In this document: positions 27,450 through 34,230 of the stretch, piece by piece | Layout: every line of letters begins with the position of its first letter | Numbering within the stretch: the stretch's first letter is position 1 | NCBI GenBank assembly: GCA_000752995.2 | Contig: LM994636.1 | Span: 150,093 to 184,322 of the forward strand | Direction: 5' to 3' | DNA: 34,230 nucleotides | From: Haemophilus massiliensis | GTDB lineage: Bacteria; Pseudomonadota; Gammaproteobacteria; Enterobacterales; Pasteurellaceae | Notes under the pieces: generated by a model | Seen by the model: the letters and a program-made list of their open reading frames with translations, nothing else | Database searches by the model: none | What the model was told of the DNA's origin: nothing | Made by a program: the position numbers and the translations under genes

Positions 27450-28739
27450 ATGGGTTTATTTGAAGCGATTTTAATTTTAATTCTGTTAATTGCGATTAGT
27501 GCGATCATTTCTTCCGCCGAAATTTCGCTTGCCGGTGCACGGAAGCTGAAATTGCAGACGTTGGCGCATGAAGGGGATGAACGGGCGGAAATGGTATTGC
27601 AGTTGCAAGCGCAGCCGGGACGTTTTATTACGGTGGTGCAAATCGGCTTGAATATGGTGGCGATTTTGGGCGGGATGATCGGCGAAAGTGCGATTAGTCC
27701 GTTTTTAAAAGCGGTTTTAGCCCGTTACACTGCGGTGCAGGCAGTGGAATCGGTAGCTTCTTGGTTGTCTTTCGTCCTGGTTACGGTGGCGTTTATTTTA
27801 CTGGCCGATTTAATTCCGAAACGGCTGGCGATGACCAGCCCGGAAACCGTGGCATTGCGCACCGTGCGGATCATGAAATTCAGTATGCTGGTGTTTAAAC
27901 CGCTGGTCTGGTTATTTGATGCCATCGCCAACAACGTTTTTCGTCTGTTTAAGATTTCTACCGAACGGGATGATAATCTGACTTCCGAGGATATTGTGGC
28001 GTTGGTGGATGCTGGTGCGGAGGCCGGTGTGCTGAAAGCGCAGGAACATTATTTGATCGAAAATATTTTTGATATGCAGGAACGCACCGTCACCTCAACC
28101 ATGACAACCCGCGAAAACATTGTCTTTTTAGACCGCACTTTTGCCCGCGAAAAAGTGTTGGAGACAATCAAAGACAACCCGCATTCCAAGCTGCTGATTT
28201 GCGATAACGGCTTAGACAAGATTTTAGGTTATGTGGAATCGCATTCGCTGCTGACGCTCTATTTGCAGGAACAAAAAGTGGCGTTAACGGATCAGCGGGT
28301 GTTGCGTAAGCCGCTGTTTATTCCGGATACGCTTTCGTTGTTTGAGGTGTTGGAACTGTTTAAATCGGCGGGTGAGGATTTTGCAGTTATCGTGAATGAA
28401 TATGCCTTGGTGGTGGGAATTGTTACGCTGAAAGATGTAATGAGCATCGTCATGGGCGAGCTGGTGTCCAGTGAGGAAGAACAAATTGTCCGCCGAGATG
28501 AAACCTCTTGGCTGATTGACGGCGCGACGCCGTTGGAAGATGTGATGCGCGCATTGGGTATCGAATCTTTTCCCGGTGAGGAAAATTATGAGACCGTGGG
28601 CGGTTTTATGATGTATATGCTGCGTAAAATTCCGAAAAAAACAGACTTTGTGCTGTATGATAAATATAAGTTTGAAATTATTGATACCGAAAATTTTAAA
28701 ATCGATCAGTTGCTGGTATCGCTACGGGTGGATTTATAA
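27450..28739 (+). CDS. paeA: PaeA/YtfL-like CNNM-domain membrane protein
   Basis: Membrane protein of the CNNM/CorC (UPF0053) family, 429 residues. The N-terminal DUF21 domain (about 1-180) has several helices and ISSAEISLAGARKLKL and TVVQIGLNMVAILGG. A CBS pair (about 205-330: STMTTRENIVFLD, YALVVGIVTLKDV) and a CorC-HlyC domain (about 345-429: WLIDGATPLEDVMRALGI, ETVGGFMMYMLRKIPK) follow. It resembles E. coli YtfL closely over its length; YtfL was renamed PaeA for a role in cadaverine/putrescine export. Other CNNM proteins move magnesium or cobalt, so the substrate stays open. A USS is at 28132-28140. Confidence 0.88.
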   Translation: MGLFEAILILILLIAISAIISSAEISLAGARKLKLQTLAHEGDERAEMVLQLQAQPGRFITVVQIGLNMVAILGGMIGESAISPFLKAVLARYTAVQAVESVASWLSFVLVTVAFILLADLIPKRLAMTSPETVALRTVRIMKFSMLVFKPLVWLFDAIANNVFRLFKISTERDDNLTSEDIVALVDAGAEAGVLKAQEHYLIENIFDMQERTVTSTMTTRENIVFLDRTFAREKVLETIKDNPHSKLLICDNGLDKILGYVESHSLLTLYLQEQKVALTDQRVLRKPLFIPDTLSLFEVLELFKSAGEDFAVIVNEYALVVGIVTLKDVMSIVMGELVSSEEEQIVRRDETSWLIDGATPLEDVMRALGIESFPGEENYETVGGFMMYMLRKIPKKTDFVLYDKYKFEIIDTENFKIDQLLVSLRVDL

Positions 28740-28745
28740 CGGTTG

Positions 28746-28771
28746 AGGGCGGTTATCCGCCCTTGCTTTTT
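28746..28771 (+). terminator. Terminator after paeA
   Basis: AGGGCGG, loop TTAT and CCGCCCT (7-bp stem), followed by TGCTTTTT. It works for the plus strand; the convergent DUF554 gene ends 9 bp beyond, inside a 12-bp palindrome (TGATAGCTATCA, 28771-28782). Confidence 0.85.
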
Positions 28772-28779
28772 GATAGCTA

Positions 28780-29499
28780 TCAGAAAAATGAACTCCACAA
28801 TGCGGAAATCGGCATCACGAGCAATAACGCCGGCAGCATATTGGCGACACGAAACATCGCAATACCGCAGATTCGAAAACCCGCCGCAATCATCAACATA
28901 CCGCCTACAGCACCGAAATCAGCGCGCAGTTCAGGCGTAACCAAAGGAATAATAAAGACCGCACAATAAGCCAGAATTAGCTGTAACAAGGTTTGCGGCA
29001 CAAAAATGGCGGCGACGGAAATGCCCAGCGTAGTGGCAAAGATGATAGCGGTGAAAAAATCCAGTGAGGCTTTAACGATCAGAATGCTGGCATCGCCGTT
29101 CATGCCTTCGTTCATCGCGCCGAAAATGCCGGTGCCGCTGAATGAAAACAGAATCATAATTGCCACAAATTTGCTGAGAAATTCTTCTTGCGACGAAACG
29201 CCTTTCGGTTTGCTCGGCAGAATTTTCTCAATCAAACCTTTCGTACCGGCGGCGAGTTTATTAATACCGTTTTCCAGTAAAATGATTTCACCGATGATAG
29301 TACCGAGCAGCACGGCGAGAATCATTGCTGGCATGGCGTTGACTTTGGCGACCATAGTAATCCCCATTGCCATGGAGCTCAGCCCGAAAAGTAAGGTCAG
29401 GTTATTGCGCAGCTGTGCCGGTACGCGTCCGCCCAGCGCCGTGCCGATGCAGGCGCCGAGGATAATGGCGACGCCATTGATATAAGGTCCGATAATCAT
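28780..29499 (-). CDS. DUF554 (YqgA-like) membrane protein
   Basis: A 239-residue integral membrane protein with about six to seven hydrophobic segments. The N-terminus MIIGPYINGVAIILGACIGTALGGRVP, the repeated GTIIGEI and GFRICGI patterns and SGTGIFGAMNEGMNGD identify the DUF554 family (YqgA in E. coli), thought to be a transporter but with no confirmed function. AGGAAA precedes the ATG at 29499. It lies 39 nt downstream of a glycosyltransferase gene on the same strand and may be the last gene of that transcript. Confidence 0.85.
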   Translation of the reverse strand: MIIGPYINGVAIILGACIGTALGGRVPAQLRNNLTLLFGLSSMAMGITMVAKVNAMPAMILAVLLGTIIGEIILLENGINKLAAGTKGLIEKILPSKPKGVSSQEEFLSKFVAIMILFSFSGTGIFGAMNEGMNGDASILIVKASLDFFTAIIFATTLGISVAAIFVPQTLLQLILAYCAVFIIPLVTPELRADFGAVGGMLMIAAGFRICGIAMFRVANMLPALLLVMPISALWSSFF

Positions 29500-29538
29500 A
29501 TTGCTTTCCTGTTAGTCAATGAGAGTGATGAACACACA

Positions 29539-30405
29539 CTAAGAAAAATAACGGATATTTTTCGGTTTAAAGCATGTGTCGATTATGCGTTTTAATTGTG
29601 CGTTTGTATTGCGTTGTTTTTTGGATAACGGAATCTGTCGCCAGTTGAAAGTGCGTAGCGATTCGACGGCTTGTGTCAGACTTAAATTTTGCAACTGCGC
29701 TTTAATGAAAAACTCGGCGATCAGACGATTCCATTCCGTTTTATTGCCCCAATAATGCCCGATCACATTATCACACGCGCTCAGTCCGCCCACGTGGTTT
29801 AACGCGACGGAAAAGGCAAATTGCTCAACCAGACGGCGCGGGCAGTCGGTGGCGCACATTTCGTCACAGGCGCGTAATGCAAGGCGGATCATTGCCTGCG
29901 CCTGTTGCGCCGGCAAGCCGATTACACCGGCGTTCCACATTTGTGTTTGCGCCGTAATCGGAATATCGGCAAAGGTACCGCCAGCTAAAGTGCGGTGCAT
30001 TTTGCGCAAGGTTTTGTCGCAACCGGCATCCAGCGTACATTCCGCTTTGTGCATCAGCGCGCCGCCTTGTGCCAATCGGTTTTCCACCGCGGACAGATTG
30101 CTTGCCAGAAAGGTATCGCTGTCCACATACAATAAATGTTCTGCGGGATAATGTTGCTGCGCTAATTCCAGCGCCTTGATTTTTATCCGCCAGAAAAAAT
30201 TTTGCGCACCCTGCCATTCGCGCAATGTTTGCGAGCTGATTTCCATCACCTCCGCCCGCTCGCACAGCCAGACATAATATTGCGGACGATCCGTAATAAT
30301 CAATACCCGTTTGATGAGCGGATCTTTTAAATAAGTCAGCACGGAAAACACCGCCTGATAATGATTTTCCAAGTGCTCGCCGAAGGTGAGTAAAACAAGC
30401 TGCAT
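29539..30405 (-). CDS. GT-A fold glycosyltransferase (family not resolved)
   Basis: A 288-residue protein with a nucleotide-sugar fold. LVLLTFGEHLENHYQAVFSVL begins it; a metal-binding DxD motif (LLYVDSDTF, D95-D97) follows, then TQMWNAGVIGL and VIGHYWGNKTEWN. It resembles family-8-like or related retaining transferases, but the family is not certain. No signal peptide or membrane segment is visible, so it is cytoplasmic or peripheral. Its ATG overlaps the stop of the upstream GT9 gene (TAATG), so the two are coupled. A USS lies inside at 29988-29996. It probably adds a sugar to lipooligosaccharide or another surface glycan; donor and acceptor are unknown. Confidence 0.75.
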   Translation of the reverse strand: MQLVLLTFGEHLENHYQAVFSVLTYLKDPLIKRVLIITDRPQYYVWLCERAEVMEISSQTLREWQGAQNFFWRIKIKALELAQQHYPAEHLLYVDSDTFLASNLSAVENRLAQGGALMHKAECTLDAGCDKTLRKMHRTLAGGTFADIPITAQTQMWNAGVIGLPAQQAQAMIRLALRACDEMCATDCPRRLVEQFAFSVALNHVGGLSACDNVIGHYWGNKTEWNRLIAEFFIKAQLQNLSLTQAVESLRTFNWRQIPLSKKQRNTNAQLKRIIDTCFKPKNIRYFS

Positions 30406-31469
30406 TATTTCTCCTTATTTAACCATTCGGGTAAGAGTTGTGCGGGCTGAATTTCATTGACATTTTCGCTATAACGCAGAATATGCGTCGTATTGTGATT
30501 ATTTGGATGCCAGTGAATAAAATTGTCCTGATCCTGACTATAAAACGCAATAATCGGTTTATTTAACCCCGCCGCAATGTGAATTGTCGCCGTATCCGGT
30601 GAAATTAATAAAGTGGAATAACGAATCAATTCAATATTATGAAATATGGTACTGGTATTTTCGTTAATAAATAGTTTTTGCGGCGCAGTCGATAATGCGT
30701 TAACGGATTGCATAATTTGTTTTAATTGCGCGGTTATATCAGGATACGTTAATAATACAATCGGTAGGGGTGTATTTTTCAATAAGTATTCTAATATGGC
30801 GGCAATATTCCGTTGGTTAAAGCGGCGCGCAGAACCGTGACCGAAAAAATTCACGCTAATAAATTCGGACAATCCGTTATGTTTAAGAAAAGAAACTATA
30901 TTAATATTTGCTTGTCTATCAGAAGGTATATCGTATTGTGTATTGATATGGTTAAATCCGAGTTTTTCCAATGCCGCCTTATAAATATCGGAAAAATGCA
31001 GTGTCGGATCGGTAATATTCAAATTGAAGATACTGTAATCGGATTTCAAATAGCCTAAATTTATGCGAGCATTAATTAAACGGATAAACAGTAAATCACG
31101 GTTACGCAGTAGCATGGTTGGATCAACTAAAGCGTCAAAGCGTAATTTTCTTAAATTCAGACCGCACTTTATTAAATTCGTAATGCTGCGTTTTTTGACG
31201 AAATAAAGTTGATCGATATAGGGATTAGCGCTAAATAAATAGGCGTTGTTTTTGCGGCAGACGACACCGATAAAAATATCGGGACGCTGTTTTTTTATTT
31301 CACGGAAAACAAAGGAGCTGACAATATAATCGCCGATTTTTCCGTCTTGACGTAGAAAAAGTATTTTCTTTATATATGTTGGTGTATGATAATCATTCTC
31401 TTTTCCGGTGTCGATTAGCAGTTTGCCCAAACGAAGACGGATTTTTCTCAGGGTATTTTTTATATTCAT
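30405..31469 (-). CDS. Glycosyltransferase family 9 (heptosyltransferase-like)
   Basis: A 354-residue GT-B protein of the ADP-heptose:LPS heptosyltransferase family. The N-terminal part has KKILFLRQDGKIGDYIVSSFVFREI, the acceptor-side signature, and the C-terminal part has LISPDTATIHIAAGLNKPIIAFYS, the donor-site signature. Length fits WaaC/WaaF relatives, but the best match among them is not decidable by eye. The gene is visibly richer in A+T than the housekeeping genes of the window. It is first of a minus-strand unit and faces a second GT9 gene across a 120-bp gap. A USS at 31161-31169 shows it has resided in a USS-bearing genome. Confidence 0.85.
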   Translation of the reverse strand: MNIKNTLRKIRLRLGKLLIDTGKENDYHTPTYIKKILFLRQDGKIGDYIVSSFVFREIKKQRPDIFIGVVCRKNNAYLFSANPYIDQLYFVKKRSITNLIKCGLNLRKLRFDALVDPTMLLRNRDLLFIRLINARINLGYLKSDYSIFNLNITDPTLHFSDIYKAALEKLGFNHINTQYDIPSDRQANINIVSFLKHNGLSEFISVNFFGHGSARRFNQRNIAAILEYLLKNTPLPIVLLTYPDITAQLKQIMQSVNALSTAPQKLFINENTSTIFHNIELIRYSTLLISPDTATIHIAAGLNKPIIAFYSQDQDNFIHWHPNNHNTTHILRYSENVNEIQPAQLLPEWLNKEK

Positions 31470-31519
31470 AAATTCAGGCTCGGCATAGTGATGGTGTATC
31501 GAATCATGACGTGCCGGCT

Positions 31520-31535
31520 ATTATAACGAATTATA
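31520..31535 (-). promoter_or_regulatory. Possible -10 elements between divergent GT9 genes
   Basis: On the minus strand TATAAT occurs twice, at 31525-31520 and 31535-31530, without a good -35 for either. No convincing promoter was found for the plus-strand gene in this 120-bp gap (31470-31589). Confidence 0.3.
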
Positions 31536-31589
31536 TTTGTTTGAACCACTTGGGCGACGTTTGCCCGGTCGTTTGTATTATGAGGTTAT

Positions 31590-32675
31590 ATGTTGATAAA
31601 AAGAGTCATTGCTAAAATATTCGGTTCTCGCCGACCGACTAAAAAAACCGATCTGGGGCGGCTTGATTCCGTCCTGTTGAATCCTGTCGGCGATGCCATT
31701 GGCGATGCGGTTGCGCACGGGTTGCATTTACGCCAGTTAAAAGCCGGTTATCCGCATTTAAAAGTCGGAGTATTTGTCACTGAGCGTAATCGGGCGGTGT
31801 TTGCCGCAAGTGGTGTGGTGGATGAGCTGATTACCATGACGCCGACGGCTTATGTTAAACAGCGGAAAAAATGGGATCTTTATCTTGATTTCACCACCCG
31901 CTTTAATTCCAAAAGCCTGATTTTAGATAAAATACTTGCTCCCGAGCGGGTGATGATTTTTATTAAAACCGCAAAAAAATATTATTCGCTGGATAATATT
32001 CATAATTATGATTTTTATACTCCGCTCCCGTCGAATACGCACTTTAAGGATTACCTGAAACACAGTGCGTTAGGCGCTTATATTGGTTCTCAACCCGAGC
32101 TGTTTTATCAGTTACAGTTGTCCGAGGCGGCTCGCCAACAAGCAGCAAAACAATGGCGGACAGGCAAAATCCGTATTCTGCTATGCCCGCAGGGCAGTTC
32201 AAAACGACGTCAACTGCCGGCACAGGAATGTGCGACGATTCTGCATAAAATTCCACCGCACTTGCAGGATAACATCGATCTTCAATTAGGTTACAGTGCG
32301 CAGAATCAAGCCTATTTGGCGCAGCTGAGCCAAATAGACGCCTTGCCCGAAATTCGAGAAGCGCATAAAACCACGGTGGAACAATATCTGGCGCTGGTGA
32401 ATTCCGCCGATATTGTACTGGCGGTAGATAGCGGTACGGTGCATGTCGCCTGTGCATTTAATAAACCCTTGCTGGCGTTTTATGCGAATTTCCCGACCAA
32501 TATCGCTAAATGGCAGCCTTATGCGCGCGATAAAGCGAAAATTAAAATGCTGGTGGGACAGGGAACTGCACCGGATTCAGATGCTACGCAAAATTTTGAT
32601 GCGGAACAGGCTGCCGCGTGGCTGAATGCACAGCTTGACGCCTGTTTGGCCGATAAGAATAAAAATAACAAGTAA
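31590..32675 (+). CDS. Glycosyltransferase family 9 (second, divergent copy)
   Basis: A 361-residue protein of the same family as the gene at 30405-31469 but clearly diverged from it. The N-terminus has a basic start (MLIKRVIAKIFGSRRPTKK) and LDSVLLNPVGDAIGDAVAHGLHLRQL; the donor-site signature near residue 275 is LAVDSGTVHVACAFNKPLLAFYA. CPQGSSKRRQLPAQE is the mid-protein GT-B switch region. GAGG lies 4 nt before the ATG. A USS is at 32255-32263. It is followed after 11 nt by a GT2 gene, so the two probably act in the same pathway. The sugar added is unknown. Confidence 0.85.
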   Translation: MLIKRVIAKIFGSRRPTKKTDLGRLDSVLLNPVGDAIGDAVAHGLHLRQLKAGYPHLKVGVFVTERNRAVFAASGVVDELITMTPTAYVKQRKKWDLYLDFTTRFNSKSLILDKILAPERVMIFIKTAKKYYSLDNIHNYDFYTPLPSNTHFKDYLKHSALGAYIGSQPELFYQLQLSEAARQQAAKQWRTGKIRILLCPQGSSKRRQLPAQECATILHKIPPHLQDNIDLQLGYSAQNQAYLAQLSQIDALPEIREAHKTTVEQYLALVNSADIVLAVDSGTVHVACAFNKPLLAFYANFPTNIAKWQPYARDKAKIKMLVGQGTAPDSDATQNFDAEQAAAWLNAQLDACLADKNKNNK

Positions 32676-32686
32676 GAGAAAATATT

Positions 32687-33529
32687 ATGTATGATATTGC
32701 TGTTGTAGTACCGACAGTCTGCCGCCGTTCATTGTTGCGTGCGGTTACCTCGATTTATCAACAGGATTTCAGCGGACGCATTCAGATTCTGGTCGGCGTA
32801 GATAAAGATTTAACGGGAAAATCTGCCGAATTACGGTGGACGCTGGAGAAGCAACTGCCGCAAAATTGTTCGTTGTTGTGGTTTGATCCCGGCTATTCCA
32901 CTTCCGTCCGGCATGGCGGCGTTCATAAATGCACCTTTGGCGGTGCACTGAGAACGATTTTATCTTTTGCAGCCGATTCGCCTTTGGTGATGTATTTGGA
33001 TGACGATGACTGGCTGGCGCCGCAGCATTGCCGACTGATTGTGCAGGCGATAGCAGATAAGACTTGGGCTTTTTCATATTGCATTTATGCCAACGGAAAT
33101 CAGGGTACGGCCTTGTGCCCCGATTATTTAGAAAGTGTCGGACCAGGCAAAGGTTTCTTTGCCGCACAAGGCGGTTTTGTGCGTCCGTCCGGCATGCTTG
33201 TCAATAAAATCAAAACGGCAGATATTTTGCATTTGTGGGCGGATTCGCCGAATGAAAGCGGCGATGGGGAAGATCGTTTAATTTTTGAAAAATTAAGACG
33301 CGAACCTTATGGCGAAACGGGCGTGGCGACAGTCTATTATGCGCTGGATCCGCGTGACGGCATGCATCAACAGCGGTTAGATTATATTGCCCGGCAAGGC
33401 GTGATGTTTAATGAGGTGGATAAAATCGGTTCTGTAAGAGAAAACAAATCCGTATTCAGCATTTTATGGCGCCGACTGACGAAAAAATACTTAAAACAGG
33501 CGATATGTCGCATAAGCGGGAAAGCTTAG
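32687..33529 (+). CDS. Glycosyltransferase family 2
   Basis: A 280-residue GT-A transferase. The N-terminus IAVVVPTVCRRSLLRAVTSI is the family-2 nucleotide-binding opening; VMYLDDDDWLAP (D105-D108) carries the DxD motif. Near residues 186-192 SPNESGDGEDR could hold the acidic catalytic base. The C-terminus is basic (LWRRLTKKYLKQAICRISGK) and could contact the membrane surface. It is 11 nt after the GT9 gene. It probably builds part of a lipooligosaccharide outer core or another glycan; donor unknown. Confidence 0.85.
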   Translation: MYDIAVVVPTVCRRSLLRAVTSIYQQDFSGRIQILVGVDKDLTGKSAELRWTLEKQLPQNCSLLWFDPGYSTSVRHGGVHKCTFGGALRTILSFAADSPLVMYLDDDDWLAPQHCRLIVQAIADKTWAFSYCIYANGNQGTALCPDYLESVGPGKGFFAAQGGFVRPSGMLVNKIKTADILHLWADSPNESGDGEDRLIFEKLRREPYGETGVATVYYALDPRDGMHQQRLDYIARQGVMFNEVDKIGSVRENKSVFSILWRRLTKKYLKQAICRISGKA

Positions 33530-33584
33530 CCTTGATGTGCCGCTGAAATGGTCGCAAACGCCTCTTTGATACCCCGATAAAACA

Positions 33585-33606
33585 AAACCTCGCCGAAGCG
33601 AGGTTT
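33585..33606 (-). terminator. Terminator of rpmE, shared with the GT2 gene side
   Basis: A 9-bp perfect stem AAACCTCGC / GCGAGGTTT. On the minus strand its loop is TTCG closed by C and G, the very stable UUCG tetraloop, followed by TTTTGTTTT (counting the last stem Ts). It ends the rpmE transcript and may also stop the convergent GT2 transcript. Confidence 0.88.
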
Positions 33607-33620
33607 GGTAAGAATCCGAA

Positions 33621-33833
33621 TTATTTTGTCGCCGGAATTTTGAAACGGCTGTTGAAGCGTTCGACGCGACCGCCGGTGTCAACTACGCGCTGTTTACCGG
33701 TGTAGAATGGATGGCAATTGCCGCATACGTCCAAGTTTAAATCTTTACCTACGGTAGAACGTGTTTTGATGACATTACCGCAAGAACAGGTGACGGTAAT
33801 TTCTTTATATTCCGGATGAATACCTTGTTTCAT
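33621..33833 (-). CDS. rpmE: 50S ribosomal protein L31 (zinc-binding type)
   Basis: Ribosomal protein L31, 70 residues, starting [20 protein letters not shown]. It carries the four zinc-ligand cysteines C16, C18, C37 and C40 (CSC..CGNC), so it is the C+ form that needs zinc, rather than the zinc-free YkgM form. GAGG lies 7 nt before the ATG at 33833. The gene is divergent from priA, as in E. coli, and has a structured leader. Confidence 0.98.
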   Translation of the reverse strand: MKQGIHPEYKEITVTCSCGNVIKTRSTVGKDLNLDVCGNCHPFYTGKQRVVDTGGRVERFNSRFKIPATK

Positions 33834-33852
33834 AGAAAACCTCAATCTGAAG

Positions 33853-33915
33853 CCACTCCGCTTTCCGAAACTGAATTCGGCACCGAGTGTGGTTAATATT
33901 ACGCCGTATAACGGC
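33853..33915 (-). promoter_or_regulatory. Structured rpmE leader (candidate L31 autoregulatory RNA)
   Basis: On the minus strand the leader forms two hairpins. The first is GCCGT / ACGGC with a 3-nt loop (33903-33915). The second, CCACACTC / GAGTGG (33853-33892, bulged), encloses CCGAA / TTCGG (33865-33880). Leaders that bind L31 have been proposed in gamma-proteobacteria; I could not compare with the published model. Confidence 0.5.
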
Positions 33916-33934
33916 AACGCTAATAAGGAGGCAG

Positions 33935-33962
33935 ATTATACCCGAAAAAAAGGAATATTCAA
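33935..33962 (-). promoter_or_regulatory. rpmE promoter
   Basis: On the minus strand -35 TTGAAT (33962-33957), a 16-bp spacer and a perfect -10 TATAAT (33940-33935). The start would be near 33928, giving a leader of about 95 nt. Confidence 0.7.
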
Positions 33963-33986
33963 GGGGTGGGATAAATTCGCTATAAT
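33958..33986 (+). promoter_or_regulatory. priA promoter, overlapping the rpmE -35
   Basis: A perfect -10 TATAAT (33981-33986) lies 17 bp after TTCAAG (33958-33963), a weak -35 that shares five bases with the divergent rpmE -35. The two polymerases could not bind at once. Confidence 0.55.
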
Positions 33987-34015
33987 AACGACAATTTGTA
34001 TCATTCGAGTGATTT

Positions 34016-34230
34016 ATGAGACTTATCCGCATCGCTTTAGCTGTACCGCTTTTTCGCTTTTTTGACTACATCTTGACCGACGAGATGCCGCAACCGCAAA
34101 TCGGCTCGCGGGTGTTGGTGCCGTTCGGCAGACAACGGCGGGTCGGCATCGTGTTGGATTTTCCGGCGGAAACGGCGGTACCAGCCGCCCGTCTTAAACC
34201 GATTATCGCCTGTTTGGATGCGCAATCGGT
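34016..34230 (+). CDS. priA: Primosomal protein N' PriA (5' part; runs off the window)
   Basis: N-terminal 71 codons of the replication-restart helicase PriA. From the ATG at 34016 the product begins MRLIRIALAVPLFRFFDYIL, then TDEMPQPQIGSRVLVPFGRQ and RRVGIVLDFP, which matches the 3'-DNA-binding domain (FDY.., G.RV.VPFG..) of PriA. The helicase part lies outside the window. Divergence from rpmE supports the call. Confidence 0.93.
   Translation, partial: MRLIRIALAVPLFRFFDYILTDEMPQPQIGSRVLVPFGRQRRVGIVLDFPAETAVPAARLKPIIACLDAQS

Overview
The window looks like a chromosomal segment of a Pasteurellaceae species (Gammaproteobacteria). The main reason is the 9-mer AAGTGCGGT, or its complement ACCGCACTT, which I count 26 times. 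This is the DNA uptake signal sequence (USS) of the Haemophilus/Aggregatibacter/Pasteurella/A. succinogenes branch, and four pairs of it form inverted repeats between genes. Gene content and order (ubiE-ubiJ-ubiB-tatABC, ribF..ileS-lspA..ispH, mltG-tmk-holB-tatD, rpmE/priA divergent) are those of gamma-proteobacteria. A complete hemB argues against a heme-requiring Haemophilus. The species cannot be named from this sequence.

Layout. 1-3595 (minus): substrate-binding protein and two permeases of a peptide/opine-type ABC transporter; the operon runs off the left edge. The binding protein has a twin-arginine signal, and its upstream region has a good promoter with a CRP site. 3954-8741 (plus): ubiquinone genes ubiE, ubiJ, ubiB, then the twin-arginine translocase tatABC. 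8794-10197: hemB and a small membrane protein. 10317-14261: mnmE, mntP, ribF and an EamA-type transporter. 14393-18706: ileS, lspA, ispH. 18946-21115: a comE1-like competence protein, rdgB, hemW. 21216-23133: rpiA-serA behind a PurR-like operator. 23270-26787: mltG, tmk, holB, tatD-family hydrolase. 26824-28739: a DUF1523 protein and a PaeA/YtfL-like protein. 28780-33529: a DUF554 protein and four glycosyltransferases in two divergent groups, probably for lipooligosaccharide or another surface glycan. 33621-34230: rpmE, divergent from the start of priA.

The genes are mostly core metabolism and read as intact; I found no insertion sequence, prophage, CRISPR array, tRNA or rRNA. The most informative material is in the gaps. 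A near-perfect competence (CRP-S) palindrome lies between two USS copies upstream of comE1. A PurR box precedes rpiA-serA. A 32-bp terminator/promoter module occurs twice, 29/32 identical, before ribF and before ileS, bracketing the ribF-EamA pair. USS inverted repeats sit 17-19 nt upstream of the mnmE and lspA starts. Hairpins lie inside the ABC-transporter operon, and the rpmE leader is structured. No clearly new defence or mobile system was seen.
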